Positions 19,940 through 32,512 of a DNA stretch of 52,658 nt are shown one piece after another. The stretch is from contig JAUCBJ010006048.1 in the NCBI GenBank assembly GCA_032718475.1, forward strand, positions 1 to 52,658, in the 5' to 3' direction. The notes below the pieces were generated by a model that worked only from the letters and a program-made list of their open reading frames with translations, searched no databases and was not told the origin of the DNA. The position numbers and the translations under genes are program-made. This stretch comes from Nemertoderma westbladi (lineage: Eukaryota > Xenacoelomorpha > Nemertodermatida > Nemertodermatidae). Within the stretch, counting starts at the first letter, position 1. The number at the start of each line of letters is the position of its first letter.

Positions 19940-20980
19940 CTCAAGTTACTTTTTTTACTCAGTTCATAAACGTGTCAAGTATTATTGCAGTTATTCGAGT
20001 TACTTTTTTTACTCGGTTCATAAAGGGGTCAAGTATAATTGCAGTTATTCAAGTTACTTTTTTACTCAGTTCATAAAGGTGTCAAGTATAATTGCTTTGT
20101 TTCCAGTTACTTTTACTCAGTTCATAAGGGTGTCAAGTATAATTGCTTTACTTCCAGTTACTTTTACTCAGTTCATAAAGGTATCAAGTATAATTTCAGT
20201 TATTCAAATTGCTTTTCTACTCAGTTCATAAAGTTGTAAAGTATAATTGCTTTACTTACAGTTACATTTACTCAGTTCATAAAGGTATCAAGTATAATTG
20301 CAGTTATTCAAGTTACGTTTTTTACTCAGTTCATAAAGGTGTCAAGTATAATTGCAGTTATTCATGTTACGTTTTTTACTCAGTTCATGAAGGTGTCAAG
20401 TATAATTGCAGTTATTCGAGTTACTTTTTTTACTCGGTTCATACAGGGGTCAAGTATAATTGCAGTTATTCAAGTTACTTTTTTACTCAGTTCATAAAGG
20501 TGTCAAGTATAATTGCTTTGTTTCCAGTTACTTTTACTCAGTTCATAAAAGTGTCAAGTATAATTGCTTTACTTCCAGTTATTTTTACTCAGTTCATAAA
20601 GGTGTCAAGTATAATTGCAGTTATTCAAGTTACGTTTTTTACTCAGTTCATGAAGGTGTCAAGTATAATTGCAGTTATTCGAGTTACTTTTTTTACTCGG
20701 TTCATACAGGGGTCAAGTATAATTGCAGTTATTCAAGTTACTTTTTTACTCAGTTCATAAAGGTGTCAAGTATAATTGCTTTGTTTCCAGTTACTTTTAC
20801 TCAGTTCATAAAGGTGTCAAGTATAATTGCTTTACTTCCAGTTACTTTTACTCAGTTCATAATGGTGTCAAGTATAATTGCAGTTATTCAAGTTACGTTT
20901 TTTACTCTGTTCATAAAGGTGTCAAGTATAATTGCAGTTATTCAAGTTACTTTTTTTACTCAGTTCATAAAGGTGTCAAG
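19940..20980. repeat. Satellite array 3 (~20 monomers)
   Basis: A/B monomers in an order closely paralleling the start of array 2 (14575 onward), with a block of two monomers absent. Ends at GTGTCAAG (20973-20980), the left target duplication of hAT copy 2. Confidence 0.96.
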
Positions 20981-22191
20981 TAGAGTTGCAACAGAGACCT
21001 GTTTTTCTTAATCCCGGTAAACCAGAGACCTACCCAGAGAATTATTTTGAAAAATACCGGATACCAGAGCCGGAGATCAGAGACTTTGCATATTTTTGTT
21101 CTTACAGTTTGATTAGTCCCATAAAGCACAAACAGGTACATATGGACTGATAACTGTTTTTATATGGTTGAATTACAGTAAATCCAACCCATTTCAACCC
21201 TTAGTTCACACTACCGAGTCAAAGTAAAAGACAAAATGTAAAACATAATCACAAGAAATATAATTTGTTCTAGAATGCCCTTATGTATTTATTATATTAG
21301 GCCTATACATAATGTATTATTATTTATTATTGCTACCTAGCTATATTTAATTTATTTTGACTTTGACTCGGTAGTGTGAACGCGGCCTTACCCATTGGAA
21401 GAAAATAAGCACACGTACAGTTTGGGGGACTTAATTAATATTAATTTGGTTATTTGTTTATTAGTTCGTTCTTATTTTGTTATTTTTAATTAATAATATG
21501 TTACATAAATTTGTTTTGCGCCATAGGTACCGGTACTTTGTTAATTAAAGGCACTTATTTTACAATTGTTCAAATCATATACATTTCATTCAATGTGCTA
21601 TAAAATAAACTTAGTAAATTACGAATACAGTGCACAGGTATGGCACTCTACTCGCCCCATATACAAGCCTCGTTACGCTCTTTCTCTTCATTTGGTCGTC
21701 ATATTATCTATTATAACAAGTTGAATGGAGATCAGCCCTTTCTTTCACTTTTAAACATTATGAGTGCTCAAATTAAGCACCTTTATCCTTAAATAAGAAC
21801 CATCTTTAGGTGCTAATTTAACTTACAATTAAACGCACCTTAAATTAATTAAATAGAAGATTATCGGTACATTTAGTTTGAGTCAGACTTAGAGTTAGAT
21901 TAAAAACAGTGTAAAAGTGAATATATAATTTTGTTGAAGCGGAGTATTAAAATATTTAAAAATTACAGAAATTATTAATTGTAAAAAATTTGTGAAAAAT
22001 AATCTTCAATTCACATTTTGTGTTGTACAGGATCTATTATTAAATAACTATTTCTAATTTGGAAAATCACTGATCTCTGGGTAAAATGTCTGTTTTCAAT
22101 ACCCGGGAACCAGAGACCTATCCAGAGACCAAAATACCGCCCGGAGAATCCAGAGATCAGAGAACAGTTACAAGTCTCTGTTTCAACTCTA
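20981..22191. mobile_element. Non-autonomous hAT-type element, copy 2 (1211 bp)
   Basis: Same ends, same length and same GTGTCAAG duplication as copy 1, inserted at the same base of a monomer. Sequence identity to copy 1 is close to complete by eye. It contains the same nested inverted-repeat element and no transposase. Confidence 0.92.
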
Positions 22192-22260
22192 GTGTCAAGT
22201 ATAATTGCAGTTATTCAAGTTACTTTTTTTACTCAGTTCATAAAGGTGTCAAGTACAATT
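22192..22260. repeat. Single satellite monomer bridge after hAT copy 2
   Basis: Same arrangement as 19158-19226: the right duplication, one monomer, then a spacer. The last monomer has AAGTACAATTGG rather than AAGTATAATTGG, as in copies b, f, g and h. Confidence 0.9.
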
Positions 22261-22575
22261 GGTATAAAACATGTAATGCAAAATCTGACCTTTTTATTAA
22301 CACCCTACCAAAACTACAATCTGTAACTAACTTGATTCGATTTTGGTCATACATATAGATAGACCAAGAGTATTTATTGTTGTAGTTAAGAGTTTTAGTA
22401 CATCGTTCTTTTTTGTGTTTCAGTCACACTTTCATGACTTTGTGAATAAATTGGGAAGCTCTAACTTCGTCCTTAAATAGCGAGGAATTCTTTAGTCCCT
22501 TTGTAACCAACTATAATATACAGTAGCTTTTCCACGAATGGAACCTTCCAGCCTTTACCATGCCAATTTATATAT
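22261..22575. repeat. Satellite spacer, copy d: left half
   Basis: The first ~315 bp of the spacer, with an 8-bp deletion near 22320, ending in the TA-rich tract after CATGCCAATTTATATATA. The missing right part of the spacer is found 16.1 kb downstream at 38704-39095. Confidence 0.93.
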
Positions 22576-22589
22576 ATATATATATATTA

Positions 22590-23538
22590 TATGAGTAAAT
22601 ATGGCCACTTAGTTTTTTTCTTTAACTTTTTTATTGTAAGGCTTTAGAAAACTATAGCTGATAGCTATCTATGGTAAATTGTCATAACCATGGATCACCC
22701 GAGCGCTTTTTTATATTATTGCATAATAATACATATACAAGGATTTTTCTGAAAATCGTAATATCTCTGTCATATATATTATATCTCAATACGATTCCTA
22801 TTCAAAATTCATAATTGATTACATTTATACAAGTTGCAATATGGCCCTCGCAAAATTATCTTCGAAATTACAAACTTTTAAAATAAAAATCATCCGAAAT
22901 ATTGTTCTTCAATAAAATAATATGCCATCTACAAGTTTTCAAAAAATTTAAGCAAACTAATTTTTTACAGTTTTTTTAGGTGACATACATATATAATATG
23001 TATGTCCAAACTTCCCCAAAAAATGAGTTTGAATATAATATTATGGACCTGATACTAACTTTTAGCTGCGAAACAAATTTTTTATAACATTCAATGATGG
23101 TTTTATTTTGCGACTTTTTATATTTGAGTTATGTAACTTACATACACATGACGTATTGAATTAGTGGCCCAATGAACACATTTACCATATTGTAAGGAAA
23201 TTAATTAATTTTTTTAGGTTTTCTCGGTGTGGCCATATGGTTGATATTAGAATCAACTACATCAAGCTATATTATTTTATTTAATTATACTCATTTTATA
23301 ATTATAATTGGCAGTATTATTATTATTTACGCAGAAACCGCATCTGAAAATTGTAGCCTTTTACATACTGCTTTACTAGTGTCTGGAATACAGTCAAAAA
23401 TCCAATTTCTTCGGTACATACTAAAACATAAAACAACCTGAAACAAGATAAACAACATGAACCAAGCTTAGATAAGCATAAAATACATTAGCGGAAACTA
23501 CCAGAGGGGGGGGGGGGGTCATATTGGCCCTCCTTCTC
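22590..23538. other. AT-rich left flank of the 16-kb block, no recognised gene
   Basis: No supported gene. ATATGGCC occurs at 22598 and 22852, and its complement at about 23229. A palindromic ACATACATATATAATATGTATGT lies near 22985 (shown in part). A G run of about 12 lies at 23506-23518, immediately before the minisatellite. The 70-codon ORF at 23229-23441 has no recognisable features. Confidence 0.5.
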
Positions 23539-26500
23539 AACTAAGTTCGCGTTTAGGATCTAAGTTGGCACATATGATCTAAGTTCGCATCTAGGATCTA
23601 AGATCACCTATAGGATATAAGTTCGCCTGCAGGATCTAAATTCGAGTCTAGGATCTAAGTTGGCGTATAGGATCTAAGTACGCCTATAGGATCTAAGTTC
23701 GCCTATAGGATCTAAGATCGCATATAAGATCGAAGTTCGCCTATAGGTTCTAAGTTCGCCTATAGGATCTAAGTTCGCGTATAGGATCTAAGATCGAATT
23801 TAGGATCTAAGTTCGCCTATAGGTTCTAAGTTCGCCTATAGGATCTAAGTTCGCGTATAGGATCTAAGATCGCATATCGGATCTAAGTTCGCCTTTAGGA
23901 TCTAAGTTCGCCTATATGATCTAAGTTCGCCTATAGGATCTAAGTTTGCCTATAGGATCTAAACAGAGTCTAGGATCTAAGTTGGCCTATATAGGATCTA
24001 AGTTCGAGTCTAGGATCTAAGATCGCGTCTAGGATCAAAGTTCGCCTCTAGGATCTAAGTTCGCTTTTAGGATCTAAGTTCGCCTATAGGATCTAAGTTC
24101 GAATATAGGATCTAAGTTCGCATATAGGATCTAAGTTCGCGTCTTGTATCTAAGATCGCACATAGAATCTAAGTTTGCGTATAGAATCTAAGTTCGCTTC
24201 TAGGATCTAAGTTCGCGCCTAGGATCTAAGTTCGCCTATAGGATCTAAGATCGCCTATAGGATCTAAGTTCAAATATATGATCTAAGTTTGCATATAGGA
24301 TCTAAATTCGCGTCTAGGATCTAAGTTCGCGTATAGGATCTAAGTTCGCGTCCAGGATCTAAGTTCGCGTCTAGGATTTAAGTTCGCATATAGGATCTAA
24401 GTTCGCCTATAGGATCTAAGTTCGCCTATAGGATCTAAGTTCGAAAATAGGATCTAAGATCGCCTATAGGATCTAAGTTCGCGTATAGGATCTAAGTTCG
24501 CGTCTAGGATCTAAGTTCGCGTCTAGGATCTAAGTTCGCGTCTAGGATCTAAGTTCGCATATATGATCTAAGTTCGCCTATAGGATCTAAGTTCGAAAAT
24601 AGTATGTAAGATCGCCTATAGGATCTAAGTTCGCGTATAGGATCTAAGTTCGCATATAGGATCTAAGTTTGCATCTAGGATCTAAGTTCGCGTCTAGGAT
24701 CTAAGTTCGCGTATAGGATCTAAGTTCGCATATAGGATCTAAGTTCGCGTCTAGGATCTAAGTTCGCATATAGGATCTAAGATCGCCTATAGGATCTAAG
24801 TTCGCGTATAGGATCTAAGTTCGCGTCTAGGATCTAAGTTCGCGTCTAGGATCTAAGTTCGCGTCTAGGATCTAAGTTCGCATATAGGATCTAAGTTCGC
24901 CTATAGGATCTAAGTTCGAAAATAGTATGTAGGATCGCCTATAGGATCTAAGTTCGCGTCTAGGATCTAAGTTCGCATATAGGATCTAAGTTCGCATCTA
25001 GGATCTAAGTTCGCGTCTAGGATCTAAGTTCGCGTATAGGATCTAAGTTCGCGTCCAGGATCTAAGTTCGCGTCTAGGATCTAAGTTCGCATATAGGATC
25101 TAAGTTCGCCTATAGGATCTAAGTTCGCCTATAGGATCTAAGTTCGAAAATAGGATCTAAGATCGCCTATAGGATCTAAGTTCGCGTATAGGATCTAAGT
25201 TCGCGTCTAGGATCTAAGTTCGTGTCTAGGATCTAAGTTCGCGTCTAGGATCTAAGTTCGCGTATAGGATCTAAGATCGCATATAGGATCTAAGTTCGCC
25301 TATAGGTTCTAAGTTCGCCTATAGGATCTAAGTTCGCGTATAGGATCTAAGATCGCATATAGGATCTAAGTTCGCCTTTAGGATCTAAGTTCGCCTATAT
25401 GATCTAAGTTCGCCTATAGGATCTAAGTTTGCCTATAGGATCTAAACAGAGTCTAGGATCTAAGTTGGCCTCTTTAGGATCTAAGTTCGAGTCTAGGATC
25501 TAAGATCGCGTCTAGGATCAAAGTTCGCCTCTAGGATCTAAGTTCGCCTTTAGGATCTAAGTTCGCCTATAGGATCTAAGTTCGAATATAGGATCTAAGT
25601 TCGCATATAGGATCTAAGTTCGCGTCTTGTCTCTAAGATCGCACATAGAATCTAAGTTTGCGTATATGATCTAAGTTTGCATAGGATTTAAGTTCGCGTA
25701 TAGAATCTAAGTTCGCTTCCAGGATCTAAGTTCGCGTCTAGGATCTAAGTTCGCCTATAGGATCTAAGATCGCCTATAGGATCTAAGTTCAAATATATGA
25801 TCTAAGTTCGCATATAGGATCTAAATTCGCGTCTAGGATCTAAGTTCGCGTATAGGATCTAAGTTCGCGTCCAGGATCTAAGTTCGCTTCTAGGATCTAA
25901 GTTCGCATATAGGATCTAAGTTCGCCTATAGGATCTAAGTTCGCCTATAGGATCTAAGTTCGAAAATAGGATCTAAGATCGCCTATAGGATCTAAGTTCG
26001 CGTATAGGATCTAAGTTCGCGTCTAGGATCTAAGTTCGCGTCTAGGATCTAAGTTCGCGTCTAGGATCTAAGTTCGCATATAGGATCTAAGTTCGCCTAT
26101 AGGATCTAAGTTCGAAAATAGTATGTAAGATCGCCTATAGGATCTAAGTTCGCGTATAGGATCTAAGTTCGCATATAGGATCTAAGTTCGCATCTAGGAT
26201 CTATGTTCGCGTCTAGGATCTAAGTTCGCGTATAGGATCTAAGTTCGCGTCCAAGATCTAAGTTTGCATATAGGATCTAAGTTCGCATCTAGGATCTAAG
26301 TTTGCATATAGGATCTAAATTCGCGTCTAGGATCTAAGTTCGCATATAGGATCTAAGTTCGCGTCCAGGATCTAAGTTCGCGTCTAGGATCTAAGTTCGC
26401 ATATACGATCTAAGATCGCCTATAGGATCTAAGTTCGCGTATAGGATCTAAGTTCGCGTCTAGGATCTAAGTTCGCTTCTAGGATCTAAGTTCGCGTCTA

Positions 26501-28307
26501 GGATCTAAGTTCGCATATAGGATCTAAGTTCGCCTATAGGATCTAAGTTCGAAAATAGTATGTAAGATCGCCTATAGGATCTAAGTTCGTGTCTAGGATC
26601 TAAGTTCGCATATAGGATCTAAGTTCGTATCTAGGATCTAAGTTCGCGTCTAGGATCTAAGTTCGCGTATAGGATCTAAGTTCGCGTCCAGGATCTAAGT
26701 TCGCGTCTAGGATCTAAGTTCGCATATAGGATCTAAGTTCGCCTATAGGATCTAAGTTCGCCTATAGGATCTAAGTTCGAAAATAGGATCTAAGATCGCA
26801 TATAGGATCTAAGTTCGCGTCTAGGATCTAAGATCGCATATCGGATCTAAGTTCGCCTTTAGGATCTAAGTTCGCCTATATGATCTAAGTTCGCGTCTAG
26901 GATCTAAGTTGGCCTATATAGGATCTAAGTTCGAGTCTAGTATCTAAGATCGCGTCTAGGATCAAAGTTCGCCTCTAGGATCTAAGTTCGCCTTTAGGAT
27001 CTAAGTTCGCCTATAGGATCTAAGTTCGAATATAGGATCTAAGATCGCATATCGGATCTAAGTTCGCCTTTAGGATCTAAGTTCGCCTATATGATCTAAG
27101 TTCGCGTCTAGGATCTAAGTTGGCCTATATAGGATCTAAGTTCGAGTCTAGTATCTAAGATCGCGTCTAGGATCAAAGTTCGCCTATAGGATCTAAGTTC
27201 GCGTCTTGTATCTAAGATCGCACATAGAATCTAAGTTTGCGTATATGATCTAAGTTTGCATAGGATCTAAGTTCGCGTATAGAATCTAAGTTCGCTTCTA
27301 GGATCTAAGTTCGCGTCTAGGATCTAAGTTCGCCTATAGGATCTAAGATCGCCTATAGGATCTAAGTTCAAATATATGATCTAAGTTTGCATATAGGATC
27401 TAAATTCGCGTCTAGGATCTAAGTTCGCGTATAGGATCTAAGTTCGCGTCCAGGATCTAAGTTCGCGTCTAGGATCTAAGTTCGCATATAGGATCTAAGT
27501 TCGCCTATAGGATCTAAGTTCGCGTATAGGATCTAAGTTCGAAAATAGGATCTAAGATCGCCTATAGGATCTAAGTTCGCGTATAGGATCTAAGTTCGCA
27601 TATAGGATCTAAGTTCGCATCTAGGATCTACGTTCGCGTCTAGGATCTAAGTTCGCGAATAGGATCTAAGTTCGCGTCCAGGATCTAAGTTCGCGTCTAG
27701 GATCTAAGTTCGCATATAGGATCTAAGATCGCCTATAGGATCTAAGTTCGCGTATAGGATCTAAGTTCGCGTCTAGGATCTAAGTTCGCGTCTAGGATCT
27801 AAGTTCGCGTCTAGGATCTAAGTTCGCATATAGGATCTAAGTTCGCCTATAGGATCTAAGTTCGAAAATAGTATGTAAGATCGCCTATAGGATCTAAGTT
27901 CGCGTCTAGGATCTAAGTTCGCATATAGGATCTAAGTTCGCATCTAGGATCTAAGTTCGCGTCTAGGATCTAAGTTCGCGTATAGGATCTAAGTTCGCGT
28001 CCAGGATCTAAGTTCGCGTCTAGGATCTAAGTTCGCATATAGGATCTAAGTTCGCCTATAGGATCTAAGTTCGCCTATAGGATCTAAGTTCGAAAATAGG
28101 ATCTAAGATCGCCGATAGGATCTAAGTTCGCGTATAGGATCTAAGTTCGCGTCTAGGATCTAAGTTCGTGTCTAGGATCTAAGTTCGCGTCTAGGATCTA
28201 AGTTCGCGTATAGGATCTAAGATCGCATATAGGATCTAAGTTCGCCTATAGGTTCTAAGTTCGCCTATAGGATCTAAGTTCGCGTATAGGATCTAAGATC
28301 GCATATA
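23539..28307. repeat. 19-bp minisatellite, first segment (~250 copies)
   Basis: Consensus AGGATCTAAGTTCGCSTMT (S is C or G, M is A or C). Variants include AAGATCGC, AAACAGAGT, TTGGCCTATAT and GTTCGAAAATAGTATGTAAG. Rare variants recur at long intervals, indicating a higher-order period near 1.5 kb: GTTCAAATATATG starts at 24268, 25787, 27366, 29574 and 31268. No coding potential. The segment is interrupted at 28308 by a retrotransposon. Confidence 0.97.
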
Positions 28308-29047
28308 ATATTAATTCGATACACCCCCAGGCGGGGTAAATGGAAACCAGTAAAATTTATGTACATAAATAAATAGAAAATAAATTGAATACAATTATTA
28401 GTTATTGAGATGCGAGACGGGAAAGTGGAGGGCAGTCGCTGCAGTTCAGTGCATGATATCGTCGTGTACATGGGAGGTTACAGTACTGACATATACATTC
28501 GGTGGATAGCGAGTGGAAAGGCGTTTGGTTGACGCAGATTAGGTGGTGGAACCCATGGGCGGTCGCACGAGTAATAACGTGCCTGTTACGCTGACCAGCC
28601 ATTTTCCAATGGGAGCTCTGGAATCCGGGGCCGTCCAGGAAAGATTCTGTGATGAAGTTGTTGTTGCGTTCGCGTCGGTGCTCGCGGTATCTGGAGGAGA
28701 CGTCATCAGTTAATAAGTCTGGATATTTCAATAGTACTGCGGCCATAAATGGAGGTTCGTTAATCAAGTTTAGAGCGAGTGTAGAGGAGGCTGATGTGTG
28801 GAGAGACAACATTCTTTTGATGTGTTGCGTCTTTATTTTATCCAATTCTTTAAGGTTCTGTAATGTTAGGTATTTACCAATACTAGTTATTAGGTAGAGT
28901 GCTGAAGGGGCAATTTTCATGTTGAATATTTTTAGTCCTGTTTCAATAGAGAGTAAACGGAGATGTGTCAGTGAACCGATTGTTGAATAAGCAGTGGCTT
29001 TCTTTAACTGGATGTGCTCAGAGAAGCAGAGGGACGGTTGAAGGACT
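28308..29047 (-). mobile_element. 5'-truncated non-LTR retrotransposon inserted in the minisatellite
   Basis: 740 bp of non-repeat DNA is flanked by AGATCGCATATA on both sides (28296-28307 and 29048-29059), a 12-bp direct duplication consistent with target-primed insertion, though minisatellite periodicity could supply identical flanks by chance. On the minus strand the open frame runs from the right edge to a stop near 28402, followed by a ~95-bp 3' UTR with ACCCCGCCTGGGGGTGT near its end. The insertion is therefore 5'-truncated. Confidence 0.85.
28402..29046 (-). CDS. C-terminal part of a non-LTR reverse transcriptase (partial, 5'-truncated)
   Basis: The open frame begins at the insertion edge (no start codon of its own) with LVLQPSLCFSEHIQLKKATA and continues through an internal Met at 28920 to a stop near 28402, about 214 codons. 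The block LQNLKELDKIKTQHIKRML and the following ASSTLALNLINEPP resemble the helical thumb/connection region found C-terminal to the RT catalytic core in several non-LTR families. It ends with a CQYC...H...C zinc-knuckle-like cluster (CQYCNLPCTRRYHALNC) near the C-terminus. Catalytic RT motifs are not included. The frame is free of stops, so the insertion looks young. The exact clade is not assigned. Confidence 0.65.
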   Translation of the reverse strand, partial: VLQPSLCFSEHIQLKKATAYSTIGSLTHLRLLSIETGLKIFNMKIAPSALYLITSIGKYLTLQNLKELDKIKTQHIKRMLSLHTSASSTLALNLINEPPFMAAVLLKYPDLLTDDVSSRYREHRRERNNNFITESFLDGPGFQSSHWKMAGQRNRHVITRATAHGFHHLICVNQTPFHSLSTECICQYCNLPCTRRYHALNCSDCPPLSRLASQ

Positions 29048-31807
29048 AGATCGCATATAGGATCTAAGTTCGCCTTTAGGATCTAAGTTCGCCTATATGA
29101 TCTAAGTTCGCCTATAGGATCTAAGTTTGCCTATAGGATCTAAACAGAGTCTAGGATCTAAGTTGGCCTATATAGGATCTAAGTTCGAGTCTAGGATCTA
29201 AGATCGCGTCTAAGTTTGCCTATAGGATCTAAACAGAGTCTAGGATCTAAGTTGGCCTATATAGGATCTAAGTTCGAGTCTAGGATCTAAGATCGCGTCT
29301 AGGATCAAAGTTCGCCTCTAGGATCTAAGTTCGCCTTTAGGATCTAAGTTCGCCTATAGGATCTAAGTTCGAATATAGGATCTAAGTTCGCATATAGGAT
29401 CTAAGTTCGCGTCTTGTATCTAAGATCGCACATAGAATCTAAGTTTGCGTATATGATCTAAGTTTGCATAGGATTTAAGTTCGCGTATAGAATCTAAGTT
29501 CGCTTGTAGGATCTAAGTTCGCGTCTAGGATCTAAGTTCGCCTATAGGATCTAAGATCGCCTATAGGATCTAAGTTCAAATATATGATCTAAGTTCGCAT
29601 ATAGGATCTAAATTCGCGTCTAGGATCTAAGTTCGCGTATAGGATCTAAGTTCGCGTCCAGGATCTAAGTTCGCGTCTAGGATCTAAGTTCGCATATAGG
29701 ATCTAAGTTCGCCTATAGGATCTAAGTTCGCCTATAGGATCTAAGTTCGAAAATAGGATCTAAGATCACCTATAGGATCTAAGTTCGCGTATAGGATCTA
29801 AGTTCGCGTCTAGGATCTAAGTTCGCGTCTAGGATCTAAGTTCGCGTCTAGGATCTAAGTTCGCATATAGGATCTAAGTTCGCCTATAGGATCTAAGTTC
29901 GAAAATAGTATGTAAGATCGCCTATAGGATCTAAGTTCGCGTATAGGATCTAAGTTCGCATATACTGTAGGATCTAAGTTCGCATCTAGGATCTAAGTTC
30001 GCGTCTAGGATCTAAGTTCGCGTATAGGATCTAAGTTCGCGTCCAGGATCTAAGTTTGCATATAGGATCTAAGTTCGCATCTAGGATCTAAGTTTGCATA
30101 TAGGATCTAAATTCGCGTCTAGGATCTAAGTTCGCATATAGGATCTAAGTTCGCGTCCAGGATCTAAGTTCGCGTCTAGGATCTAAGTTCGCATATACGA
30201 TCTAAGATCGCCTATAGGATCTAAGTTCGCGTATAGGATCTAAGTTCGCGTCTAGGATCTAAGTTCGCTTCTAGGATCTAAGTTTGCGTCTAGGATCTAA
30301 TTTCGCATATAGGATCTAAGTTCGCCTATAGGATCTAAGTTCGAAAATAGTATGTAAGATCGCCTATAGGATCTAAGTTCGTGTCTAGGATCTAAGTTCG
30401 CATATAGGATCTAAGTTCGCATCTAGGATCTAAGTTCGCGTCTAGGATCTAAGTTCGCGTATAGGATCTAAGTTCGCGTCCAGGATCTAAGTTCGCGTCT
30501 AGGATCTAAGTTCGCATATAGGATCTAAGTTCGCCTATAGGATCTAAGTTCGCCTATAGGATCTAAGTTCGAAAATAGGATCTAAGATCGCCTATAGGAT
30601 CTAAGTTCGCGTATAGGATCTAAGTTCGCGTCTAGGATCTAAGTTCGTGTCTAGGATCTAAGTTCGCGTCTAGGATCTAAGTTCGCATATAGGATCTAAG
30701 TTCGCCTATAGGATCTAAGTTCGAAAATAGTATGTAAGATCGCCTATAGGATCTAAGTTCGCGTCTAGGATCTAAGTTCGCGTCTAGGATCTAAGTTCGC
30801 ATATAGGATCTAAGTTCGCCTATAGGATCTAAGTTCGAAAATAGTATGTAAGATCGCCTATAGGATCTAAGTTCGCGTCTAGGATCTAAGTTCGCGTCTA
30901 GGATCTAAGTTCGCATATAGGATCTAAGTTCGCCTAAAGGATCTAAGTTCGCCTATAGGATCTAAGTTCGCATATAGGATCTAAGTTCGCGTCTAGGATC
31001 TACGTTCGCCTATAGGATCTAAGTTCGCATATATGATCTAAGTTCGCGTCTAGGATCTAGGTTCGCCTATAGGATTTAAGTTCGCATAGGATCTAAGTTC
31101 GCGTATAGGATATAGGTTCGCCTATAGGATCTAAGTTCGAAAATAGTATGTAAGATCGCCTATAGGATCTAAGTTCGCCTATAGGATCTAAGTTCGCCTA
31201 TAGGATCTAAGTTCGCCTATAGGATCTAAGTTCGCCTATAGGATCTAAGATCGCCTATAGGATCTAAGTTCAAATATATGATCTAAGTTCGCATATAGGA
31301 TCTAAGTTCGCGTATAGGATCTAAGTTCGCCTATAGGATCTAAGTTCGCCTATAGGATCTAAGTTCGCGTATAGGATCTAAGTTCGCGTCTAGGATCTAA
31401 GTTCGCGTCTTGGTTCTAAGTTCGCGTCTAGGATCTAAGTTCGCGTCCAGGATCTAAGTTCGCATATAGGATCTAAGTTCGCCTATAGGATCTAAGTTCG
31501 AAAATAGTATGTAAGATCGCCTATAGGATTTAAGTTCGCGTATAGGATCTAAGTTCGCATATAAGATCTAAGTTCGAAAATAGGATCTAAGATCGCCTGA
31601 TCTAAGTTCGCCTATAGGATCTAAGTTCGCCTATGGGATCTAAGTTCGCGTCTAGGATCTAAGTTCGCGTCTAGGATCTAAGTTCGCATATAGGATCTAA
31701 GTTCACCTATAGGATCTAAGTTCGCGTCTAGGATCTAATTTCGCATATAGCATCTAAGATCGCATATAGGATCTAAGTTCGCCTATAGGATTGAAGTTCG
31801 CCTTTAG
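29048..31807. repeat. 19-bp minisatellite, second segment (~145 copies)
   Basis: Continuation of the 23539-28307 array with the same consensus and variants. Around 29105-29290 a block with AAACAGAGTCTAGGATC and TTGGCCTATATAGG is duplicated in tandem (starts at about 29146 and 29229). The array decays into ACTACTAGTACTGTACTAG at its right edge. Confidence 0.97.
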
Positions 31808-31910
31808 TACACTACTAGTACTGTACTAGATCGGTCGAGGGAGCTCGGACAAATGGTTGAAATATTTCGGTGACAAATATTAATTGTTGAGAAACTTATT
31901 AGGGTTAAAA
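31808..31910. repeat. Partial copy of a dispersed ~250-bp repeat family (copy 1)
   Basis: Shares ACTACTAGTACT, GGTCG..GAGGGAGCTCGGACAAA, GTTGAA.TATTTC and AATATTAATTGTTGAGAAA blocks with 32695-32953, 33189-33413 and 37177-37403. No coding potential is seen. Confidence 0.8.
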
Positions 31911-32512
31911 ATGCCATTTGAGTATGGCCGGTCCATATTGTAACCCATATTATGTCAGGTTGAAAATTACCTTTTGATTATTTTGCCGGCGTTTTTTTTG
32001 TCCCGCAATACTACACCATATGGTGTTACATTGTTTTTTCATCGTGTGATCTGATAATCTCACCCCCTACACAGAGATACTAAAAATTATATTAAATGTC
32101 ATTTCAATATGGCCGGGCCATATTGTAACCCATATTATCTCAGGTTGAAAATTACCTTTTAGATTATTTTGTCGGCGTTTTTTTGTCCCGCAATACTACA
32201 CCATATGGTGTTACATTGTTTTTTCATCGTGTGATCTGATAATCTCACCCCCTACACAGAGATACTAAAAATTATATTAAATGTCATTTCAATATGGCCG
32301 GGCCATATTGTAACCCATATTATCTCAGGTTGAAAATTACCTTTTAGATTATTTTGTCGGCGTTTTTTTGTCCCGCAATACTACACCATATGGTGTTACA
32401 TTGTTTGTTCATCGTGTGATCTGATAATCTCACCCCCTACACAGAGATACTAAAAATTATACTAAATGCCAGTTGAATATGGCCGGGCCATATTGTAACC
32501 TAGGGTGTATAT
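31911..32512. repeat. 185-bp tandem repeat, 3.3 copies, each with two palindromes
   Basis: Copies start at 31911, 32096, 32281 and 32466 (the last partial). Each full copy contains ATATGGCCGGGCCATAT (17-bp palindrome with central G; degenerate in the first copy) and CACCATATGGTG (12-bp perfect palindrome), followed by TTGTCCCGCAATACTACACC-type sequence and a CACCCCCTACACAGAGATAC block. Copies 2 and 3 are almost identical. Confidence 0.96.

Noticed and set aside
28649-28897. 82-codon plus-strand ORF inside the retrotransposon inserted in the minisatellite
   Set aside because: It is antisense to the longer frame with RT C-terminal and zinc-knuckle features.
23539-31807. CRISPR-like array
   Set aside because: The 19-bp units are contiguous without unique spacers, the context is eukaryotic and no cas genes are present; this is a minisatellite.
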